From Paracoccaceae bacterium (GTDB lineage: Bacteria > Pseudomonadota > Alphaproteobacteria > Rhodobacterales > Rhodobacteraceae), in contig SDAL01000004.1 in assembly GCA_004153385.1 (NCBI GenBank), positions 226,834-290,833 on the forward strand: a stretch of 64,000 nt of DNA. Reading direction: 5' to 3'. The stretch's first letter is position 1, and each line of letters starts with the position of its first letter. Positions 1 through 9,291 of this stretch are shown here, in pieces. The notes under the pieces were generated by a model. The model did no database searches, was not told the DNA's origin, and worked only from the letters and a program-made list of their open reading frames with translations. The position numbers and the translations under genes were made by a program.

Positions 1-966
1 ACGCACATATTGTTCTTGGATTTCGAGCGGTAAAGATGTCGAAATCCCGTTTGGATAAACAGTATTATCATCCAATCCCTCAGGTTCCAGAAAGACCTGA
101 TGCGACGTTTTATCGGCGAAACGAACCACTTTGTCTTCGATAGAGGGACAGTATCGCGGCCCAACCCCATCAATGTGCCCGCCATACATGGCTGATCTAT
201 TTAAATTTTCTCGAATAATATCGTGGGTTTTCTCATTAGTATGCGTGATGCCACAGGAAATTTGCTTTACCAGTGGCTGCTTGTTGAGAAAAGAAAAAAC
301 AACTGGATCATCGTCGCCAGGTTGGCTTTCTAAAATATCCCAATTGATCGTTTTACCATTTAAACGCGGCGGGGTGCCGGTTTTCAGGCGCCCTAACCGA
401 AGATCTAGGCTTGCAAGCCGTTGCGCAAGCTTGATGGAGGGTTTGTCTCCCATCCGCCCACCGCTTTGTCTTTGGTCGCCGATATGGATAACACCGTTCA
501 GAAACGTGCCGGTTGTAAGAATAACCGATGCTGCCGATATGCGCGTAGAATCTGCAAGAACAACACCAGACACTCGTCCGTTCTCGGTTGTTAGATCAGC
601 GACCTCGCCCTCTATAACTTCGAGGTTTTTCTGGTTTCTGGTCAGCTGCTGAGACGCCGCTTTGTATAGCTTTCGATCCGCTTGCGCACGAGGGCCTTGA
701 ACCGCTGGACCTTTACGACGGTTAAGCAATCGATATTGAATGCCGGCCATATCGGCCGCCACACCCATTACACCGTCCATCGCGTCGATTTCCCGCACAA
801 GATGGCCCTTACCCAAGCCGCCGATCGCAGGATTACAAGACATCACGCCAATTGCATCCGCTTTAAGAGTGATAAGTGCAGTTTGAGCGCCCATACGGGC
901 GGCAGCATGCGCGGCCTCTATGCCAGCATGTCCGCCACCCACTACAATCACATCAAAATGTTTCAC
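1..966 (-). CDS. mnmG: tRNA uridine-5-carboxymethylaminomethyl modification enzyme MnmG (partial, N-terminal half)
   Basis: FAD-binding partner of MnmE that installs the 5-carboxymethylaminomethyl group on U34 of certain tRNAs. The first 322 codons are in the window and the rest lies beyond base 1; the family is about 620 residues. The N-terminus shows the dinucleotide-binding fold [15 protein letters not shown] place the start at GTG 966 because a GAGGGG ribosome-binding site lies 8 bases upstream; the in-frame GTG at 975 sits directly against that site and is unlikely. mnmE ends 12 bases upstream on the same strand, so the two partner genes are co-transcribed. A 16-bp parS palindrome covers the start region. 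Confidence 0.93.
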   Translation of the reverse strand, partial: MKHFDVIVVGGGHAGIEAAHAAARMGAQTALITLKADAIGVMSCNPAIGGLGKGHLVREIDAMDGVMGVAADMAGIQYRLLNRRKGPAVQGPRAQADRKLYKAASQQLTRNQKNLEVIEGEVADLTTENGRVSGVVLADSTRISAASVILTTGTFLNGVIHIGDQRQSGGRMGDKPSIKLAQRLASLDLRLGRLKTGTPPRLNGKTINWDILESQPGDDDPVVFSFLNKQPLVKQISCGITHTNEKTHDIIRENLNRSAMYGGHIDGVGPRYCPSIEDKVVRFADKTSHQVFLEPEGLDDNTVYPNGISTSLPLEIQEQYVR

Positions 967-974
967 GTGAAACA
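959..974. promoter_or_regulatory. parS centromere site (ParB-binding palindrome)
   Basis: TGTTTCACGTGAAACA at this position is a perfect 16-bp palindrome identical to the bacterial parS consensus bound by ParB. It covers the mnmG GTG start codon and the spacer to its ribosome-binding site. In Alphaproteobacteria the parA-parB genes usually lie just beyond mnmG-rsmG and the origin is a few kilobases away, which matches the presumed oriC at 4.2-4.6 kb. Confidence 0.92.
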
Positions 975-978
975 CCCC

Positions 979-2262
979 TCATTTACCGATACAAAAGCTG
1001 GAAAAGATTTCATCGAGCAAGTTCTCAACGTCTACTCTACCAACGAGCGATTCCAAAGAACGCGCAGCCATACGAAGATAATCTGCAGCTAGCTCCGGGC
1101 GATCATAATCGCTCATTACCTCATTTTTTGCAAAACCCAAAGCCTGACTTGCCGCTTGAATAGCATCACGATGCCGTTCCCTGGTCATTACCCCTGCCCC
1201 TTGTGTGCGGTGGAGTAATTTTTGCCCGATTTCAGCCACCAGAACATCGAGGCCATCACCAGTTTTTCCGGAGACCGACAACCCATCGGAGGAATGAATG
1301 TCGGATTTTCCATATACGATCAAATCATCGTCTTCTGGGCTAAGAAGCGGAATTTCTTCACGATCCAGAAGAAAGATCCTCAAATCAGCTGCTTTTGCAC
1401 GCTCCACCGCTCGATCTACACCGATCGCTTCAACCACATCATCAGTCTGGCGCAGGCCGGCCGTATCAAGCAGCGTAACCGCCAAGCCGGATATGTCCAT
1501 ACGCACTTCAATAACATCACGTGTGGTGCCTGCAATCTCGGAAATAATTGCGGCCTCTCGTCCAGATAAAGCGTTGAGAAGAGTAGACTTTCCGGCATTA
1601 GGACGCCCGACGATAGCCACTTCGAATCCGTCACGAATACGCTCTGCTGCTGAAAATCTGGCCAGTTCGCGGCGAAGGTCCGTTTCTATACGGTTTAATT
1701 CGAACATAACCTCGGGCGTAACATCGACGGGCACGTCTTCATCTGCAAAATCAATTGTTGCTTCCAACAATGCTGCAGCCCGGATCAGACCTGCGCGCCA
1801 ATCATCAACAATGCGCCCTACGGCCCCGGAGAGGACTTTCATGGCTTGCTTGCGCTGTGCCTCTGTCTCCGCCTCTATTAAATCGGACAGACCTTCGACC
1901 TGCGCCAGATCCAGACGTTCATTTTCCAAGGCGCGTCGTGTAAATTCACCGGCCTCCGCCATGCGCAGCTCCGGACTTTCGCCCAAAGCCCTCAACACGG
2001 CCGTGACTGTCGCCACGGCCCCATGAATATGCAACTCAACGACCCGTTCACCAGTGAAACTGGCACCGGCCTCGAAGCAAAGGACCACTGCCTCGTCCAA
2101 GGCTTCTTCATGCCATCGTAAAACGCGCAAGCCCGCCTGTCGCGGTGCTGGCAGCGTACCACACAGATGTGCGGCTGCATCCCATGAGCTGGGGCCGGAA
2201 ATACGAATAACGGCCACCCCCGCTTTTCCGCGGGCAGTGGCCAAGGCAAAGATCGTTTCCAT
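979..2262 (-). CDS. mnmE: tRNA modification GTPase MnmE (TrmE)
   Basis: GTPase that works with MnmG on wobble-uridine modification, 427 residues. An N-terminal tetrahydrofolate-binding domain (about 1-118) is followed by a helical domain and an inserted G domain. The P-loop GRPNAGKS is at 219-226 and the switch motif DTAG at 266-269. The C-terminus is CIGK, the conserved tail in which the cysteine is functionally important. The ATG is preceded by a GGGGAGC ribosome-binding site. It lies between rho and mnmG, all on the minus strand. Confidence 0.96.
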   Translation of the reverse strand: METIFALATARGKAGVAVIRISGPSSWDAAAHLCGTLPAPRQAGLRVLRWHEEALDEAVVLCFEAGASFTGERVVELHIHGAVATVTAVLRALGESPELRMAEAGEFTRRALENERLDLAQVEGLSDLIEAETEAQRKQAMKVLSGAVGRIVDDWRAGLIRAAALLEATIDFADEDVPVDVTPEVMFELNRIETDLRRELARFSAAERIRDGFEVAIVGRPNAGKSTLLNALSGREAAIISEIAGTTRDVIEVRMDISGLAVTLLDTAGLRQTDDVVEAIGVDRAVERAKAADLRIFLLDREEIPLLSPEDDDLIVYGKSDIHSSDGLSVSGKTGDGLDVLVAEIGQKLLHRTQGAGVMTRERHRDAIQAASQALGFAKNEVMSDYDRPELAADYLRMAARSLESLVGRVDVENLLDEIFSSFCIGK

Positions 2263-2284
2263 TGCTCCCCCTCTCGGGAACCGG

Positions 2285-3574
2285 TTAACCGTTCATTGAG
2301 TCAAAGAATTCCGAGTTGCTCTTCGTTTGTTTCAGCTTCGAAATCAAGAACTCTACTGCATCGGTGGTGCCCATCGGGTTCAGAATACGGCGCAATAGGT
2401 AGGTTTTTTGCAAATCGCGCTGTTCGACCAGCAATTCTTCCTTACGCGTGCCGGACTTAAGAATATCCATAGCAGGGTACACGCGTTTATCAGCAACTTT
2501 GCGATCCAGAACGATCTCGGAGTTGCCGGTACCTTTGAATTCTTCGAAGATAACCTCGTCCATGCGCGACCCTGTGTCGATCAGCGCTGTGGCGATAATG
2601 GTGAGTGAACCACCCTCTTCAATGTTGCGCGCAGCACCGAAGAAGCGCTTAGGCCGCTGCAGCGCGTTCGCATCCACACCACCGGTCAATACTTTGCCGG
2701 ACGATGGCACAACCGTGTTGAACGCACGGCCCAGACGGGTAATGGAATCGAGCAAAATGACAACGTCACGCTTGTGTTCGACCAAACGCTTCGCCTTTTC
2801 GATCACCATCTCTGACACAGCCACGTGGCGGCTTGCAGGCTCGTCAAAGGTCGAGGCGACAACTTCCCCTTTGACCGAACGTTTCATGTCGGTCACCTCT
2901 TCAGGCCGCTCGTCGATGAGCAACACGATAAGGTAGCATTCAGGGTGGTTCTTCTCGATCGATGCGGCAATATTCTGCAACAGAACGGTTTTACCTGTCC
3001 TGGGCGGTGCCACGATCAGGGAACGCTGCCCTTTGCCGATCGGGGCCACCAGATCGATAATCCGCGCAGACCGGTCTTTGATCGTCGGATCCTCGATCTC
3101 CATGTTCAGGCGTTCGTCGGGGTAAAGCGGGGTCAGGTTATCGAATGCAACCTTGTGACGCGCTCTCTCGGGGGCCTCGAAATTAATGCTCTCGACCTTG
3201 GTCAGCACAAAATAACGCTCGTTCTCGCCCGGCGAGCGGATGATGCCCTCCACGCTATCGCCGGTGCGAAGCGAATGCTGGCGGATCATGTCGGGCGAGA
3301 CGTAGATATCATCCGGGCCGGGCAAATAGTTGGCCTCGGTTGAGCGTAAAAAGCCGAAACCGTCCTGCAGCACTTCCAGAACGCCATCCCCCCCGATGAC
3401 GATCTCGTCCTCGGCATGCTCTTTCAAAAGCGCGAACATCATCTCGCCCTTGCGCATCGTCGAGGCGTTTTCAATTTCCCACTCTTCGGCCATCGACAAA
3501 AGATCCTTGGGGGTCTTTGCCTTCAGGTCGGACAGATTCAAACGCTCTTCGGAATGCAGACGTTCGTCGTTCAT
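2285..3574 (-). CDS. rho: Transcription termination factor Rho
   Basis: Hexameric RNA-dependent ATPase helicase that ends untranslated transcripts. The 429-residue protein has a Rho N-terminal helical domain ([10 protein letters not shown], residues 18-27), a cold-shock-like RNA-binding domain with the DGFGFLR motif at 71-77, and a RecA-type ATPase with P-loop APPRTGKT near 189-196 and Walker [12 protein letters not shown]. An upstream in-frame TTG at 3697 would add 41 residues unlike any Rho, so I use ATG 3574. It lies 22 bases upstream of mnmE. Confidence 0.96.
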   Translation of the reverse strand: MNDERLHSEERLNLSDLKAKTPKDLLSMAEEWEIENASTMRKGEMMFALLKEHAEDEIVIGGDGVLEVLQDGFGFLRSTEANYLPGPDDIYVSPDMIRQHSLRTGDSVEGIIRSPGENERYFVLTKVESINFEAPERARHKVAFDNLTPLYPDERLNMEIEDPTIKDRSARIIDLVAPIGKGQRSLIVAPPRTGKTVLLQNIAASIEKNHPECYLIVLLIDERPEEVTDMKRSVKGEVVASTFDEPASRHVAVSEMVIEKAKRLVEHKRDVVILLDSITRLGRAFNTVVPSSGKVLTGGVDANALQRPKRFFGAARNIEEGGSLTIIATALIDTGSRMDEVIFEEFKGTGNSEIVLDRKVADKRVYPAMDILKSGTRKEELLVEQRDLQKTYLLRRILNPMGTTDAVEFLISKLKQTKSNSEFFDSMNG

Positions 3575-3727
3575 GAATTGCCTTTCGACGCTTCGAACGA
3601 GTCGAAGTCGCAAATCGTTAACTTGGAGATGGAGCCCGCTTGGCCAGGACGGCCGGGGTATGCCCAAGCCTATACCTGCACAACGTGGCTGCGTCAATAA
3701 TTGACCAAGCCGGTTTGGACCGAATGC

Positions 3728-4204
3728 TCAGAATTTTACGATCACTGCCAAAACAATAACGATCATGAAGGCTGTAGGCACCTCGTTCATCATCCGGAAA
3801 CGCCTGCCAGACAATGTATTCCGATTGTATACAAAGTCTTTCCGTCTGTATCCACACCACATGTGAAACCACGTCATAGCCAATACAGAAAGGGCTTTGA
3901 GCCACGGCCAGGTCTGCGTCCAATCCACGACGCCAGGAATTGCCATGAGCATCACACCGAAAAGCCAAGTCGCGATCATCGCCGGATTCATGATTGCACG
4001 AAGTAAAAGCCGCTCTTGATGCTGGAAAAGCTTATCCATCTCTGAATTTTCCGTAACCCCTTGTTTTTCATAGCCTTCTACATGATAAACAAAGAGTCTC
4101 GGCAAATAGAAAAGCCCTGCCATCCACGCCAGAACTGCCATCACGTGAAAGCTTTTGATCCAAAGATAGTAGGTCGAAAGAAATTCGATCAGCGTATTGA
4201 GCAT
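3728..4204 (-). CDS. hemJ: Protoporphyrinogen oxidase HemJ
   Basis: Membrane protein of 158 residues matching the HemJ (UPF0093) family, which oxidises protoporphyrinogen IX to protoporphyrin IX in many Alphaproteobacteria. Four hydrophobic segments are visible, with the conserved histidine in KSFHVMAVLAWMAGLFYLPR (about 18-37) and the motif MTWFHMWCGYRR near the end. A GGAGGG ribosome-binding site lies 6 bases before the ATG. It is the last minus-strand gene before the presumed origin; hemE, often found here in relatives, is absent. Confidence 0.92.
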   Translation of the reverse strand: MLNTLIEFLSTYYLWIKSFHVMAVLAWMAGLFYLPRLFVYHVEGYEKQGVTENSEMDKLFQHQERLLLRAIMNPAMIATWLFGVMLMAIPGVVDWTQTWPWLKALSVLAMTWFHMWCGYRRKDFVYNRNTLSGRRFRMMNEVPTAFMIVIVLAVIVKF

Positions 4205-4238
4205 CTGGTGCCCTCCGAGGCGAAACGGCTCCCCTTAC

Positions 4239-4257
4239 TTAATTATAATTAAATTAA
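4239..4257. other. AT-only tract, candidate DNA unwinding element
   Basis: Nineteen consecutive A/T bases built from three TTAA units sit at the hemJ end of the presumed origin, in a genome of high GC. Such a tract next to DnaA boxes is the usual form of an unwinding element. The spacing of the TTAA units (6, then 1 base) does not fit the CtrA site TTAA-N7-TTAA. Confidence 0.5.
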
Positions 4258-4429
4258 GAAAAGGAATGATGATGATAGTAGGGCCTGTGGACAGTGTGGA
4301 TTCACAGTTATTCCCAAACTTTTCCACAGTGGAAAAAGTCATTTGACAACGAGTCTATAGTTTCGTCTACAAGCGATTTTTGTAACATAATTTCAACGAG
4401 ATGCCGATTGTGTAAGTTACGTCACTTAC

Positions 4430-4438
4430 TGTGGATAA
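4430..4438 (-). promoter_or_regulatory. DnaA box (perfect)
   Basis: TGTGGATAA, the reverse complement of the consensus TTATCCACA, in the middle of the presumed origin. Confidence 0.85.
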
Positions 4439-4602
4439 GTTAGTGGACGACTCTGTGCAATCGGAATCTTCAACAGGCTTGGGATGACTCTCTTCACAGG
4501 TGGAGAACTGGTGTTGAAAAATGTCAAACCTAAGGCAAAACTGTGGAGCAATCGGCTAAGGGTGTGTTACGCACATTCTCGTACCCTGAGTCGTCCACGC
4601 GG

Positions 4603-4611
4603 TTATCCACA
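4603..4611 (+). promoter_or_regulatory. DnaA box (perfect) touching the maf start codon
   Basis: TTATCCACA exact consensus; its last base is the A of the maf ATG. DnaA binding here could also affect maf transcription, which is an inference. Confidence 0.85.
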
Positions 4612-5210
4612 TGTCTGTACACATCATTCTTGCATCACAGTCCGAAAGTCGGGCCCATCTTCTTCGTAACGCCGGGTTGGATGTCATTTCCCAACCCGCG
4701 CGCATTGACGAGGAGATGGTGCGCGCCTCGATGGCGACAGAATCTGCCACGCCGCGAGATGTGGCAGACACTTTAGCTGAAATGAAAGCAGCGAAAGTGT
4801 CCCGTAAATCGCCCGGGCAGATGGTGCTCGGGGCCGATCAGGTTTTGAGCTGCAATAATGTTGTATATAGTAAACCGGATACTCCGGAAATGGCGTTTGA
4901 ACATTTGCGACAATTGTCCGGTAAGGTGCACCACCTATTATCTGCCGCTGTTGTGATCCGCGATGGAGAGCCGCTTTGGCGGTATGTCGGTGTCGTCCGG
5001 ATGCATATGCACGAGCTTTCCGAAGATTTTATAGCAGATTATGTCGAGCGGAACTGGCATAGTATAAAATCATCCGTCGGTGGTTATAAACTTGAAGAAG
5101 AGGGTGTTAGACTGTTTTCCAAAGTGGAAGGCGATTACTTTTCGGTATTAGGGCTGCCGCTGACTGAATTTTTAAACTGGCTGCGCGCCAGAGGGGAGCT
5201 TTTGACATGA
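4611..5210 (+). CDS. maf: Maf/YceF-family nucleotide pyrophosphatase
   Basis: Family of nucleoside triphosphate pyrophosphatases that remove non-canonical or modified nucleotides. The 199-residue protein shows the family start ILASQSESR (6-14) and the later core GADQVL. No clear ribosome-binding site precedes ATG 4611, which abuts a DnaA box, so the message may be leaderless or the start slightly different. It overlaps aroE by 4 bases (ATGA) and heads the maf-aroE-coaE-dnaQ run on the right side of the presumed origin. Confidence 0.9.
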   Translation: MSVHIILASQSESRAHLLRNAGLDVISQPARIDEEMVRASMATESATPRDVADTLAEMKAAKVSRKSPGQMVLGADQVLSCNNVVYSKPDTPEMAFEHLRQLSGKVHHLLSAAVVIRDGEPLWRYVGVVRMHMHELSEDFIADYVERNWHSIKSSVGGYKLEEEGVRLFSKVEGDYFSVLGLPLTEFLNWLRARGELLT

Positions 5211-6043
5211 CGGAAAACAAAATCCCGTTGGCAGGTGTTATTGGCCACCCGATCGCCCATTCCAAGTCGCCGGTTTTACATCAGTATTGGTTGAAAAAAC
5301 ACGGTATCAACGGACATTACATTCCGATGGACGTTGCGCCTGAAAACCTGGAAACTATCTTACGATCCTTGCCAAAGGCGGGGTTCCTAGGATGCAATAT
5401 AACTATTCCCCATAAAGAATCCGCTTTGAAAATTGCAGATGTAATCAGTGATCGTGCGGCGCTGATCGGGTCTGCCAATACACTGATATTTTCCGAAAAC
5501 GGAAAAATTCATGCCGATAATACAGATGGTTACGGGTTTATATCAAATATTCGTGATAGTATTCCCAATTGGTCCGCACAAGCAGGGCCAGCGGCTGTAT
5601 TAGGTGCAGGCGGGGCATCGCGCGCTATCATTGCAGCCTTGATCGAAAGTGGTGCGCCGGAAATCCGGATTGCAAACCGTACAAGGGCCCGCGCGGATTC
5701 ATTGCGCGCTCAGTTCGGGGCGCGGGTGGTCGTTTATGATTGGGCACAGGCCCCGAATATGTTCGAGGGTGCGAAAACCGCAATTAATACCACCTCTTTG
5801 GGTATGCAAGGACAGCCCGATTTTCGCGTATCGCTTGACGCATTGTCCGATACAGCCGTCGCGACCGATATTGTATATTCACCGCTTAAAACCCGTTTTC
5901 TGGAAGCGGCTGAAGCACGAGGATGCAAAATTATCGACGGTCTGGGAATGCTTTTACATCAAGCTGCGCCGGGTTTTGAGCGTTGGTTTGGCCAGCGACC
6001 GGAAATCACTGCGGAACTTCGTGAAGCCGTTTTAACCGCATGA
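5207..6043 (+). CDS. aroE: Shikimate dehydrogenase AroE
   Basis: NADP-dependent reduction of 3-dehydroshikimate to shikimate in aromatic amino acid synthesis. At 278 residues it has normal length. The shikimate-binding SKS motif is at 19-21, the catalytic lysine of NITIPHK is K70, the conserved aspartate of NTDGYG is D107, and the nucleotide-binding loop GAGGASRA is at 133-140. Start and stop overlap maf and coaE by 4 bases, so translation is probably coupled. Confidence 0.95.
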   Translation: MTENKIPLAGVIGHPIAHSKSPVLHQYWLKKHGINGHYIPMDVAPENLETILRSLPKAGFLGCNITIPHKESALKIADVISDRAALIGSANTLIFSENGKIHADNTDGYGFISNIRDSIPNWSAQAGPAAVLGAGGASRAIIAALIESGAPEIRIANRTRARADSLRAQFGARVVVYDWAQAPNMFEGAKTAINTTSLGMQGQPDFRVSLDALSDTAVATDIVYSPLKTRFLEAAEARGCKIIDGLGMLLHQAAPGFERWFGQRPEITAELREAVLTA

Positions 6044-6633
6044 CCATGCCTTTTATTCTTGGTTTGACCGGATCTATCGGAATGGGAAAATCAACGACAT
6101 CCAGCATGTTTTTAAAAGAAGGCATTCCTGTTTGGGATGCTGACGCATTTGTTCATGAATTATATTCTGAAAATGGCCGATTGGTATCTGAAATAGCAGA
6201 CGTTTTTCCTGCTTGCATCAAAGATAATGCTGTGGACCGTCAGGCATTGAAGAAGATACTGGCCGATACACCCGAAGCGTTACCGAAGCTGGAGGCGATT
6301 ATTCATCCGCTCGCGGCCGCAGATCGGCAAACGTTTATCGAACGTCATGCCGGTTGCGATCTGGTGGTTCTGGATATTCCGCTGCTGTTTGAGACCGGCG
6401 CAGATCGCGTATGCGATGCCGTGTTGGTTGTGAGCGTGCCTGAGGATGTTCAACGTGAAAGAGTGATGTCACGCGGCACTATGTCTGCGCAAACCTTCGA
6501 TATGATCCTCGGGCGTCAGATGCCGGATGCGCAAAAACGGGGCAGGGCGGATTACGTGATCACCACTCTGTCGCTTGAGCAAACCCTGTCAGATGTGCGA
6601 GAGTTGATTTCACACCTGACGGGATCGGATTGA
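6040..6633 (+). CDS. coaE: Dephospho-CoA kinase
   Basis: Final step of coenzyme A synthesis, phosphorylating the 3' hydroxyl of dephospho-CoA. The 197-residue protein has the P-loop [12 protein letters not shown] at 8-19, the substrate motif [10 protein letters not shown], and the LID-type region [12 protein letters not shown] with arginines. It starts in the aroE stop codon (ATGA) and ends in the dnaQ start (TGATG). Confidence 0.95.
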   Translation: MTMPFILGLTGSIGMGKSTTSSMFLKEGIPVWDADAFVHELYSENGRLVSEIADVFPACIKDNAVDRQALKKILADTPEALPKLEAIIHPLAAADRQTFIERHAGCDLVVLDIPLLFETGADRVCDAVLVVSVPEDVQRERVMSRGTMSAQTFDMILGRQMPDAQKRGRADYVITTLSLEQTLSDVRELISHLTGSD

Positions 6634-7319
6634 TGCGAGAGATAGTTCTGGATACGGAAACCACCGGTTTCGAGCCGAACGACGGCGACCGCATTGTGGA
6701 GATCGGCGCGGTTGAACTGTATAATCACATGCCCACCGGCAACCACTACCATCAGTATATCAACCCTGAACGCTCCATGCCGAACGAAGCGTTCCAAGTG
6801 CACGGTCTGGGTGATGAGTTTTTGTCCGATAAACCGAAATTCGCGCAAATCGGACAGGAATTTCTGGATTTCATCGGTCCTGATTCAAAGCTGGTGATCC
6901 ATAACGCCAAGTTTGATATGAAATTTCTGAATGCCGAGCTTGGTTGGGCGAAGCTGGATCTTCTTCCCAATGATCGGGCTGTTGATACGTTGGCGATGGC
7001 ACGACGGATGTTTCCTGGCTCGCCGGCCACGCTTGACGCATTGTGCCGGCGGTTTTCGATCAATAACACCGCACGAACCTTGCACGGGGCATTACTCGAC
7101 AGTGAAATTCTTGCCGAGGTTTATCTGGAGCTGATCGGCGGGCGGCAGCCGGGGTTCGGGCTGAAGCTTGTGAACGATACGGATACCTCCGGACCGACAG
7201 AGCGCTGGCGCCCGCGGCCACGTCCCACTGCACTGGCACCTAAGCTGAACGACGAAGAAATCGCCGCACACAGCGCATTTGTGGCAGCTTTGGGCGATAA
7301 AGCGATCTGGAAACGGTGA
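6633..7319 (+). CDS. dnaQ: DNA polymerase III epsilon subunit, 3'-5' proofreading exonuclease
   Basis: Proofreading subunit of the replicative polymerase, 228 residues. DEDDh exonuclease motifs are visible: LDTETTG (Exo I) near the N-terminus, [10 protein letters not shown] (Exo II) and [14 protein letters not shown] (Exo III with the histidine and aspartate). The ATG at 6633 overlaps the coaE TGA; an in-frame TTG three bases upstream is less likely. In many relatives secB follows; here the convergent rppH does. Confidence 0.94.
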   Translation: MREIVLDTETTGFEPNDGDRIVEIGAVELYNHMPTGNHYHQYINPERSMPNEAFQVHGLGDEFLSDKPKFAQIGQEFLDFIGPDSKLVIHNAKFDMKFLNAELGWAKLDLLPNDRAVDTLAMARRMFPGSPATLDALCRRFSINNTARTLHGALLDSEILAEVYLELIGGRQPGFGLKLVNDTDTSGPTERWRPRPRPTALAPKLNDEEIAAHSAFVAALGDKAIWKR

Positions 7320-7337
7320 AAAGCGGCCGGTTTCGGC

Positions 7338-7823
7338 TTATCTCACCAAATCGCGAAACTCCGACAGCACAGTCTGGTAGACACTGCGCTTGAACGGCAC
7401 GATGCTATCGATCAATTCAGCAGCTGTTTTCCAGCCCCATTGTGAAAATTCGGGATGCTCTGTGGCGATGTTGATCTGTGCATCCTCGCCCAGATAGCTA
7501 TAGGCGAACCATTTCTGCTTCTGTCCGCGATATTTACCGCCCCATGCCTTGCCCAAAAGATGGTCGGGCAGATCATAGGTGACCCAATCGGATGTTTTGC
7601 CCAGCTTTTCGACCTGCCGGGCTGTCACACCGGTTTCTTCCCAAAGCTCCCTCAGGGCGGCCTCTGCAGGCTTCTCGCCCTCGTCAATGCCGCCTTGTGG
7701 CATTTGCCATGCGTCCCCGGGTGTATCGATCCGTTTGGCACCGAAAATGAGACCGTCAGCGTTAATCAGGACAATACCGACGCAGGGGCGATAGGGGAGG
7801 GTGGTGGCGTCAATCAGGCTCAT
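7338..7823 (-). CDS. rppH: RNA pyrophosphohydrolase RppH (Nudix)
   Basis: Removes pyrophosphate from 5'-triphosphate RNA, starting decay of messages. The 161-residue protein has the full Nudix box [20 protein letters not shown] with its REL-x-EE core, and a tryptophan-rich C-terminal part typical of RppH. I use ATG 7823, which has AGGAAAG 5 bases upstream, rather than GTG 7829. It faces dnaQ and follows a terminator after ctpA. Confidence 0.92.
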   Translation of the reverse strand: MSLIDATTLPYRPCVGIVLINADGLIFGAKRIDTPGDAWQMPQGGIDEGEKPAEAALRELWEETGVTARQVEKLGKTSDWVTYDLPDHLLGKAWGGKYRGQKQKWFAYSYLGEDAQINIATEHPEFSQWGWKTAAELIDSIVPFKRSVYQTVLSEFRDLVR

Positions 7824-7841
7824 TTGCACTTTCCTGCGGAA

Positions 7842-7868
7842 AAGGGGCCCGCGGTTGGCGGACCCCTT
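7842..7868 (-). terminator. Terminator after ctpA
   Basis: GC-rich hairpin with AAGGGG and CCCCTT outer arms between ctpA and rppH; on the minus strand it runs into TTTTCC. It may be read through into rppH. Confidence 0.6.
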
Positions 7869-7875
7869 ATGGTTG

Positions 7876-9270
7876 TTATTCTGGCGCGTCGGGTGAGGGC
7901 GCAGCCTCTTCGGCGGCTTGCTGGGCCACCTCCGGTGCGATTGCGCTCAGGCCCTTGAGGATATCTATCGCATAGGCGAGCTGGTAATCCTCTTTACGCA
8001 GATTGGCGGCCTCTTCTGCGCGCTTCATCTCTTCTTCGGCCTGTTTCTTCTCGTCTTCCGTCATCGAGTCATTACTCAGGACGCCACGCAGGTCCGCTTC
8101 CGAGCGGCTGCGGTTCATGGCGCTGGTTGCCTCGTCCTCGTCTTCGGTCTGGGGCGCCGGTTTAGGCTGGGCCACAACGATGTTCGGCGCGATTCCGAGC
8201 GACTGGATAGACCGGCCTGACGGGGTGTAATACCGTGCGGTCGTCAGGCGCATCGCCCCTTCACCCTTGATCGGCATGACCGTTTGCACGGAGCCTTTGC
8301 CAAAGGATTTCTCGCCCACAACGATTGCGCGGCGATGGTCTTGCAGCGCCCCTGTTACAATCTCAGAAGCCGAAGCCGAGCCGCCATTGATCAAAACGAC
8401 AATCGGTTTTCCTTCAGCCAGATCACCCGGGGTCGCGTTGAAACGCTCGCTGTCTTGCGGGTTACGGCCACGGGTCGAGACGATTTCGCCCTTGTCGAGG
8501 AACGCATCCGAGACAGAAATTGCCTGCGTCAGAAGGCCACCCGGATTGTTGCGCAAATCGATCACGAAACCGGAAACCTTATCGATACCGCCGGCCTCTT
8601 CGACCTTGGCGTCCAGTTGCTCTTTCAGGTTAGGGAAGGTCTGATCGTTGAATGTCGAGATACGCAAGATCACCGTGGTGCCTTGCAGCCGCCCGGTAAC
8701 AGCCGTCAGTTTGATCGTATCGCGCGTTAGCGTGACATCGAACGGTTCGGTCTCGCCTTCGCGCACCAGCGTGACCGTTATCTCCGAGCCCACAGGCCCG
8801 CGCATCAGATCCACAGCCTCGTCCAGTCCCAGCCCCATCAGGCTTTCGCCGTCGACTTGGGTGATGTAATCGCCGGGCTTCACGCCAGCCTCTGCCGCGG
8901 GTGTACCATCCATCGGCGAGACGACCTTTACGAAACCGTCCTCTTGGGTGACTTCGATCCCAAGCCCGCCGAAACTGCCGCGCGTTTGCACCTGCATATC
9001 GTCGTAATCTTGAGGGGGCAGATAGCTCGAATGCGGATCAAGTGAGCTGAGCATACCGTTCACGGCGGCTTCAATCAGCTTTTTCGAATCCGTTTCTTCA
9101 ACATAATCAGAGCGGATCCGCTCGAAAATATCGCCGAAAAGATCAAGCTGCTCGTAGACCGAGGTGTTTTGATCCGGAGCTTCTTGCGCCATGAGAGGTG
9201 CCGCGACCTGCGTCGTCATCACAATCCCTGCGACCGTTCCGCCCAGTGCGGCCATGACGAATTTCTTCAT
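7876..9270 (-). CDS. ctpA: Carboxyl-terminal processing protease CtpA (peptidase S41)
   Basis: Periplasmic tail-specific serine protease, 464 residues. A signal peptide occupies about 1-29 ([17 protein letters not shown], cleavage near LMAQE). A PDZ domain spans about 95-180 and the S41 catalytic domain follows, with Ser300 in GGSASASEI and Lys325 in SFGKGSVQ, the 25-residue spacing of E. coli Prc. The C-terminus is glutamate/alanine-rich. In many Alphaproteobacteria ctpA is next to an EnvC-like gene, as here (21 bases apart), which suggests a joint role in peptidoglycan remodelling. Confidence 0.95.
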   Translation of the reverse strand: MKKFVMAALGGTVAGIVMTTQVAAPLMAQEAPDQNTSVYEQLDLFGDIFERIRSDYVEETDSKKLIEAAVNGMLSSLDPHSSYLPPQDYDDMQVQTRGSFGGLGIEVTQEDGFVKVVSPMDGTPAAEAGVKPGDYITQVDGESLMGLGLDEAVDLMRGPVGSEITVTLVREGETEPFDVTLTRDTIKLTAVTGRLQGTTVILRISTFNDQTFPNLKEQLDAKVEEAGGIDKVSGFVIDLRNNPGGLLTQAISVSDAFLDKGEIVSTRGRNPQDSERFNATPGDLAEGKPIVVLINGGSASASEIVTGALQDHRRAIVVGEKSFGKGSVQTVMPIKGEGAMRLTTARYYTPSGRSIQSLGIAPNIVVAQPKPAPQTEDEDEATSAMNRSRSEADLRGVLSNDSMTEDEKKQAEEEMKRAEEAANLRKEDYQLAYAIDILKGLSAIAPEVAQQAAEEAAPSPDAPE

Positions 9271-9291
9271 AATATCCTCGATCCTGTCTCG

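Larger units (their letters stand above)
4205..4610. other. Presumed chromosomal replication origin (oriC)
   Basis: A 406-bp gene-free gap between divergent hemJ and maf. It contains perfect DnaA boxes TTATCCACA at 4603-4611 (plus) and 4430-4438 (minus), a one-mismatch box TTTTCCACA at 4320-4328 inside a near-palindrome at 4318-4339, and weaker TGTGGA-type half-boxes at 4286 and 4295. An AT-only stretch near 4239-4257 could be the unwinding element. GANTC sites, the target of the CcrM methylase, occur at 4299, 4351, 4449, 4464, 4486 and 4588. Gene direction switches here, and rho-hemJ on one side with maf-aroE-coaE-dnaQ on the other is the usual alphaproteobacterial origin neighbourhood. Function is inferred, not shown. 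Confidence 0.85.

Noticed and set aside
4239..4257. CtrA-binding site TTAA-N7-TTAA in the origin
   Set aside because: The TTAA units are spaced 6, 11 and 1 bases, never 7.
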